Below are positions 46,601 to 51,675 of a stretch of DNA of 51,675 nt, piece by piece; the first letter of the stretch is position 1, and every line of letters begins with the position of its first letter. Below the pieces are notes generated by a model. That model searched no databases and was not told where the DNA came from. It was given only the letters and a program-made list of their open reading frames with translations. Where the stretch lies: the NCBI GenBank assembly GCA_900088475.1, contig FLMG01000516.1, positions 1-51,675 of the forward strand, read 5' to 3'. This DNA comes from Hyphochytrium catenoides. Taxonomy: Eukaryota; Sar; Hyphochytriomycetes; Hyphochytriales; Hyphochytriaceae. The translations under genes were made by a program, and so were the position numbers.

Positions 46601-49600
46601 ATGAGAACCTACGACCTCGCTCAGATTGCACAGGCTACCTCCGTGGCTCTGAAGGTCCTGGCTTCTTGATATAACTGCCTCTCTCTATCACCTATCTTCC
46701 TCTATCATCACCATTCGCTCCGTCTCCCACTCTTTGTTCCTCTCTTTCCATGCCGCTCTCTGTCTTCTCCTTCTGTCTCCCTCGGCTCATCTCTTGGGCA
46801 TAAAGTTCTTTATTGGATGGATCTTAAACTCTCATCCTCTCACTTCTTTGCTATTGTCCCATCAGGATGCTTACTCTTTGGAGATGTGGGGAGGCGCCAC
46901 CTTCGACGTTGCAATGCGCTTTTTACGCGAAGATCCTTGGGACAGGCTTGCCCGCCTACGTGAACTGGTCCCGGACATTCCCTTCCAGATGCTCCTCAGA
47001 GGCGCTAATGCCGTGGGCTACACTTCCTATCCTGACAATGTCGTCTACAAGTTCTGTGAGCTCGCCCAGAGAACAGGTATTGATGACGAAGAAGTGTAAT
47101 TGCCCTCATGAGAGGCTGCTGCGAGGGGACGGGAAAGCTTAATGCCATAGCCCCAAAAGTGACCAAATCCCCTGAGAAAAGAGTGCCAAAGAGAGAGTAT
47201 GGGAATTGAAAGCGGCATTATTTTTATACCTCTGTGTTCACTCTCGCTAGGAATGGATGTTTTCCGCGTGTTCGACTCTCTGAACTATCTGGACAACCTT
47301 CGGCTGGGCATCGACGCCGTGGGTCAGGCTGGAGGCATTATCGAGGCCGCTGTCTGTTACACCGGCGACGTCCTTCATCCAAGGAACGGAAAGTAAGTTG
47401 CGTCAGCTATAGTGCACGTTAGACTCACAGAGATTCGCCCTTCCATCGCTGTGGTCCTTCTCAATGTTCCTCATGATAGTTTCCTCTGACTCCCGATCCG
47501 TCTGCCCGCTCTCTCCTAACGTGCCTGCAGGTACGACCTTGAGTACTATCTGAACTTTGTGCGCCAGCTTGTTGACTGTGGCATCCATGTCCTAGCCATC
47601 AAGGTACGTTAGTTGCAGGCCCGCGCTCTACGCCGACTCCACTCCGTCCCCTTCTCTCCCCTCGCTCTCTTTCTTCCTTCCTCCCTAGTGATCCTCGCCA
47701 TCTTTGTACTCTGTTGTTTGTCTGACGCTGCTCCTTCTGCCATTCAACATTTAGGACATGGCTGGTCTTCTTCGCCCAGAATCGGCTCGGGTCCTCGTCT
47801 CTGCGATCCGCGCTGAGCATCCCGACCTCCCCATTCACGTCCACACGCACGACACTGCAGGCGTGGGAGTTAGCGCCATGCTCGCTGCAGCACAGGCAGG
47901 CGCAGATGTCGTGGACGTCGCGACTGATGCAATGGCAGGCACGACGTCTCAGCCTGCGCTTGGAGCAGTGGTGGCAAGTCTCCAGCATGATGCCAAGAGG
48001 GGCACAGGACTGGACATGGAGAAGGTGAACCAGGTCAACGAGTACTGGGAGATGGCCAGAGGACTGTACGCGCCTTTTGAGAGCGGTCAGAAGAGTGGAA
48101 GGTAAGGGAATCTCATTCCTCCTAACCTTTATTGGCTTACCCTTTGCCTTGAGGTCTCTCTTTGTGACAACTCATTTTCTTGTTCCTCTATACAGTGCTG
48201 ATGTGTACGAGCATGAGATGCCAGGCGGACAATATACGAACCTTCTCTTCCAATCGCAGCAGCTTGGGCTGGCAGACCGCTGGCCCGCTATTAAGAGAGC
48301 ATACGCAGCTGCAAACCGATTGCTGGGGGATATCATCAAGGTTCGTAGAGAAAGAAGTAGGGAAGAGAGAAAGAAGTAGGGAAGAGAGAAAAAAAAACGA
48401 AAGGAGCGACACCTAGTTCGATTGAGAGACTACTGATGCCTAATGCTTGGCTTGCTGCTGCAGGTGACACCTTCCTCGAAGGTGGTGGGCGACCTCGCTC
48501 AGTTTATGGTGCAGAACGACTTGACAGAGGAGCAGGTCATTGAACAGGCGGAGAACCTCTCTTTCCCTCAGTCCGTGGTAGAGTACTTCCAGGGATATCT
48601 TGGTGAGTATCTGCTTTGCCTCCCTTACCGCTCGCTCTCGCTCCTTCTCTCTTCTTCTTCCTCAGTGTTCTCACCCGCTTTGTACGCAGGCATCCCCCCA
48701 TATGGTTTCCCCGAACCTCTTCGCTCTAAGGTTCTAAAGCATCACACGCTGCCTAATGGCAAGAAAGCCTTCGAGGCCAGACCTGGTAAGTGGGCAAGAG
48801 CTCTATGTAGCTGTAAATTCATCACCAAAGAAGGAGAGGGCAGGAGAGCAGTCGTCTTAGGCGTATGGAAATATAGGAGACGGACGGGGTGATATGTGAC
48901 GGCCACAGGGGCTAGCTTGCTAAGTATCATGCTCTGTTAGGCGCTGAGATGGAGCCGTTCGACTTTGACCGCGCGAAGGTTGAGCTCGAGAAGAAGTTCG
49001 GTCCCCGATATAAGATTAGAGACGTCGATGTCATGAGCCACGTGATGTACCCGCGCGTCTTCGAGGAGGTCAGTGAACCCGCTTCTGCTCTTGTTCTTGC
49101 TCACCTCCCTCAGTATCATCAGAGTGGCAGAGCTTTTATCTTCTCAGACCGTCTCCTGCTCCAGTCCCTACATCTTTTGTCCTGTGCCATGTTTCGTTGC
49201 AGACCTCAATCAGATCAAAGGCCGTCTCTCTTTTAACCCTTATTCCCGCGCACTTTCTCTCGGTTACTTCCTTCAGTATATGAAGTTCAGAGAGAACTAT
49301 GGAAAGGTAGACTTCCTCCCTACTCGTGCTTTTGTTCAGGGTCTGGAGATTGGAGAGGAAATCCAGGTCAGTGCTGTCCACATCGTCCTTTTGAGAAACT
49401 ATTGGCTAAGATAGCCTCCCCTCTCTCGCAATTTTACCTTTTTCTCTCTCTCTCTCTTTTTCTGCCTCTCTCCCTCTCTTCCGCTCTTGTTTATCTCTCC
49501 CTCCGTACCTCTTTCCTCAATAGATTGATATTGAGCACGGCAAGTCAATCTTCTTGAAGCTGAACGCCATTGGAGAGGTCAGCAAGGATGACGCCACCAG

Positions 49601-50187
49601 GAACGTCATTTTTGAGCTCAATGGCAGACAGAGGTTCGTCACTCACTCTCTTGCGATAGAGCTTGTTCTGTTTTGCTCTGTTTGTTGCTTCGTCCACTTC
49701 CACATCCCTCTCTCAAACTCTGCACATCTCTCTCCCTTCTCATCCCCCCTTCAGAGTCGTCAAGATTAAGGACGCCAGCGTGTCGGGCGGAAAGGTGGAA
49801 CATCCACGTGCGGACCCGTCGGAAGTGGGCTCCGTAGGTGCCCCGATGCCTGGTGTAGTTCTGGAGCTGAGGGTCAAACCGGGCCAAGTCATAGAGCAGG
49901 GAGAGCCCCTCGTGGTCCTGTCTGCCATGAAGATGGAGACAGTGGTAGCAGCGCCAGTGGGAGGCAAGGTACGGGAAGACGAGAGCGGACGAGAGGAAGG
50001 AACAGAGGCCTATCCTTTATCCTCCTTCGACATGTACATCTGCAGCTGCCAAACTCCCCGTCTAAGCACTACTTTGCCCCCTCTTTTGTAGGTGCTGAAG
50101 GTGCATGCGGCTGTGGGTGATAACTATAAGGCGGGAGACTTGCTTGTGGAGATTGACCACACAGGCGCCAAGCATGAGGCAGCTTGA
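43631..50187 (+). CDS. PYC: Pyruvate carboxylase, mitochondrial
   Basis: Nineteen exons (the first 43631-43864, the last 50092-50187) join without a frame break to about 1205 aa (human 1178). A basic, Arg/Leu/Ser-rich N-terminus (about 1-40) looks like a mitochondrial presequence. Biotin carboxylase follows (about 44-490; [14 protein letters not shown], the ATP-grasp loop [18 protein letters not shown]-type strand). The carboxyltransferase domain has [11 protein letters not shown] with metal ligand Asp582, the carboxylated Lys751 in LAIKDMAG, and H781/H783 in HVHTHD. The biotinyl domain is C-terminal, with AMKMET carrying biotin on Lys1162. It makes oxaloacetate from pyruvate, bicarbonate and ATP. 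Internal exons: 44007-44453, 44640-44789, 45029-45199, 45449-45662, 45892-46358, 46511-46654, 46866-47076, 47251-47392, 47531-47603, 47755-48101, 48196-48340, 48464-48602, 48690-48785, 48941-49068, 49277-49366, 49524-49633, 49755-49968. Confidence 0.97.
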
Positions 50188-50735
50188 ACAGAGGGGGAAG
50201 AGAGCGCATAAAAGAGAAGAGAGAGACCCTAATCTTGCTTACATCAACCTTTGCTTCTTGGAAATAAACAGGCAGAAGCCCTAGGTCATCAGTGTCATGG
50301 ATTTTCTTTCGCTCTGCCATGGACCCTCATCCATCTCTCTCTCCATCGCGTCTTCTACCTCATGATAGACTCTCTCTTTCCTCGCATCTTCTACTTCAGG
50401 ATAGAGGTTTCTCTTTCCCCATTCTACTTTGTAATGGATAGAAAGTAGCTCAGTGTCCTGTCCTTCTAGTCAATAAGCCCGTTATAGTTAAAGCATAAAT
50501 AGTCAGGATCAGCGGTGTCTGCACGGAAGGAAAGAGCGACAGGAAAGAGATGTCGATTGTGCTTCCTTCCTTCCCCCGTCCTGCCCACCGCTTTTCCTTG
50601 GTCCTGTCTTTTCTAATAAAACACTGACAAAAATTCAAAATCCTTTGGTTCGACAAGGAGAGAAGCATCTATAAGCTCAAGCCCTTTTCTTTGTCTCTCT
50701 CTTTTCCTTTGCTTCTCTCATTCACACGTAGAGCC
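50188..50735. other. Tail-to-tail intergenic region
   Basis: 3' flanks of pyruvate carboxylase and the convergent coiled-coil gene. The plus-strand AATAAA at 50263-50268 is the likely pyruvate carboxylase polyadenylation signal. A second AATAAA-containing stretch (CTAATAAAACAC) lies near 50614. No coding sequence is supported. Confidence 0.5.
50263..50268 (+). promoter_or_regulatory. Probable polyadenylation signal of pyruvate carboxylase
   Basis: AATAAA about 76 nt downstream of the pyruvate carboxylase stop codon, the only such hexamer close behind the gene. Use of this signal is inferred; 3'-end sequencing would settle it. Confidence 0.5.
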
Positions 50736-51503
50736 TTAGAGCCAAACGTTCTCTTTCTCTCCTCTAGGGGTAGACGTCTCCGACGTGGGAGGGGTCACGT
50801 CTGCCCGACTGAGCTTCAGTCTTGGATCATCAACACCAAAGGATGACGCGTAGGAAGAGAGATCCTGCGTATCTGTGGGGGAGGCAAGGGGAGAACGCAG
50901 CTTCTGGGAGTTGAGCTTGATAGAGAGCTGCTGCACTTGGTTGCTCATCTCAGCCATCTCCATCTTTTGAAGCGCAATAATGCGTTGATACTCGCTCCGC
51001 TCCTCTGTGGAGGAGACGATGCCTTGCATCAGCTCATCGTTTCGTCGCTCAAGGGCCCTGAACAGCGCAAGTAGCGGGAAGAGAGACCGCATTCAACATC
51101 TACAGCTGCCTGGTGATCACATTGAAGTAGTACTTACTTGATGCGCTCATCTCGCTCTACTAGCCTCTGCTCCAGCGACGAGGTAGCCTTCTGTCCCTCA
51201 GCTAAAGTGCTAAGGATATCGTCCATGCGCTTCTCCAGCAGTCTGAAGATGACGAGAAAGAAGGAGAGAAGAGAACAGATGGGGTGTCAGGATGATAAAG
51301 CGTCACCCGAGAGAAAAAGGTAGAGCCTCATCTGACCTAATTCTCTCGCTCTGCTCAGTGTTCACGGTCTCCAGCTGCTCTTTATCCCGCTGAAGAGAGT
51401 TCACCAGGCTCTGCAGCTCCGGTGCAGCAGACGTAGGAGCAGAAGAGAGCGGAGGGGTCCGAGGGGAGACATCCAAGCGCTCGATCTGTCTGTCAAGCTG
51501 TGC
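50736..51503 (-). CDS. Coiled-coil protein, 5' part outside the window
   Basis: Three in-frame exons of a gene entering from the right: 51337-51503, 51138-51242 and 50736-51057, giving the last ~197 residues. Upstream exons lie beyond 51503 and probably beyond the window. The visible part is almost entirely heptad-like and charged (IERLDV, then a Pro/Ser-rich break, then LVNSLQRDKEQLETVNTEQ, LLEKRMDDILSTLAEGQ, ERRNDELMQGIVSSTEERSE, MEMAEMSNQVQQLSIKLNSQ). A Ser/Thr/Pro-rich tail ends ENVWL. It looks like a structural or adaptor coiled-coil protein; no family could be assigned. The preceding intron contains the GA repeat at the window end. Confidence 0.75.
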
Positions 51504-51639
51504 CTGTCGTAACGCAGAACGTTATAAAATAGGAAAGAAGGACATCAGGAAGGCAAGCAAGGGAAGATATTGGGCCAGGTAGCTCAGATAAACATAAACA
51601 GCTTGTGCCAGCAACAGGCAAAAGAAAACGGAGAGGAGC

Positions 51640-51644
51640 GGGGG

Positions 51645-51675
<31 letters not shown>
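51640..51675. repeat. GA microsatellite at the window end
   Basis: (GA)n run on the plus strand continuing to the last base of the window. It lies upstream (in the minus-strand sense) of the visible exons of the coiled-coil gene, most likely in an intron. Confidence 0.85.

Noticed and set aside
1-51675. tRNA, rRNA genes and CRISPR arrays
   Set aside because: No tRNA T-loop/acceptor pattern, rRNA-like sequence or regularly spaced palindromic repeat array was found by eye; a covariance-model scan would be decisive.

Overview
The window is nuclear DNA from a microbial eukaryote. Protein-coding genes are split by many short introns (mostly about 55-250 nt) with GT-AG ends, and neighbouring exons join in frame across them. 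I infer a stramenopile lineage, with moderate confidence, from two genes: a bZIP-PAS fusion regulator (25.4-26.5 kb), an architecture best known from stramenopiles, and a protein of tandem C-x4-C-x9-C-x2-H modules (20.1-21.4 kb) of the kind often auto-named 'WRKY19-like' in those genomes. No species can be named from sequence alone.

Layout. 1-1850 is a degenerate telomere-like array (19-bp family CCATAAACCCAACCCGCTG, with CCCTAACC variants). Its C-rich strand reads rightwards, as expected near a left chromosome end. A 653-bp solo-LTR-like element (1091-1743) with a 5-bp target duplication interrupts it. From 1.85 to 11.3 kb I see no supportable gene, only low-complexity purine- or pyrimidine-rich DNA. 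Gene-rich sequence starts at 11.36 kb: a small conserved protein with FRG1-like ends (+), SKI8/WDR61 (-), VPS18 (-), the Cys/His-repeat protein (+), bZIP-PAS (+), a monoglyceride-lipase-like hydrolase (-), a low-molecular-weight tyrosine phosphatase (+), a TPR-ankyrin-LsmAD protein (+), a mitochondrial 2-oxoglutarate/malate carrier (-), a calmodulin-like protein (+), PRP19 (-), pyruvate carboxylase (+) and the 3' part of a coiled-coil gene (-) that leaves the window.

Organisation. Genes mostly alternate in orientation. Five tail-to-tail pairs have CDS ends 190-550 bp apart, and the divergent intergenic regions between pairs are larger. Three of these divergent regions carry long GA tracts. 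There is no operon-like functional clustering. The set is housekeeping: RNA turnover and transcription (SKI8), splicing (PRP19), endolysosomal tethering (VPS18), anaplerosis and mitochondrial transport (pyruvate carboxylase, oxoglutarate carrier), lipid hydrolysis, and calcium or phosphotyrosine signalling. The most unusual proteins are the TPR-ankyrin-LsmAD protein and the bZIP-PAS protein whose leucine zipper is almost absent.

All exon coordinates were derived by hand from reading-frame continuity, splice consensus and family knowledge. No alignment or expression data were available.
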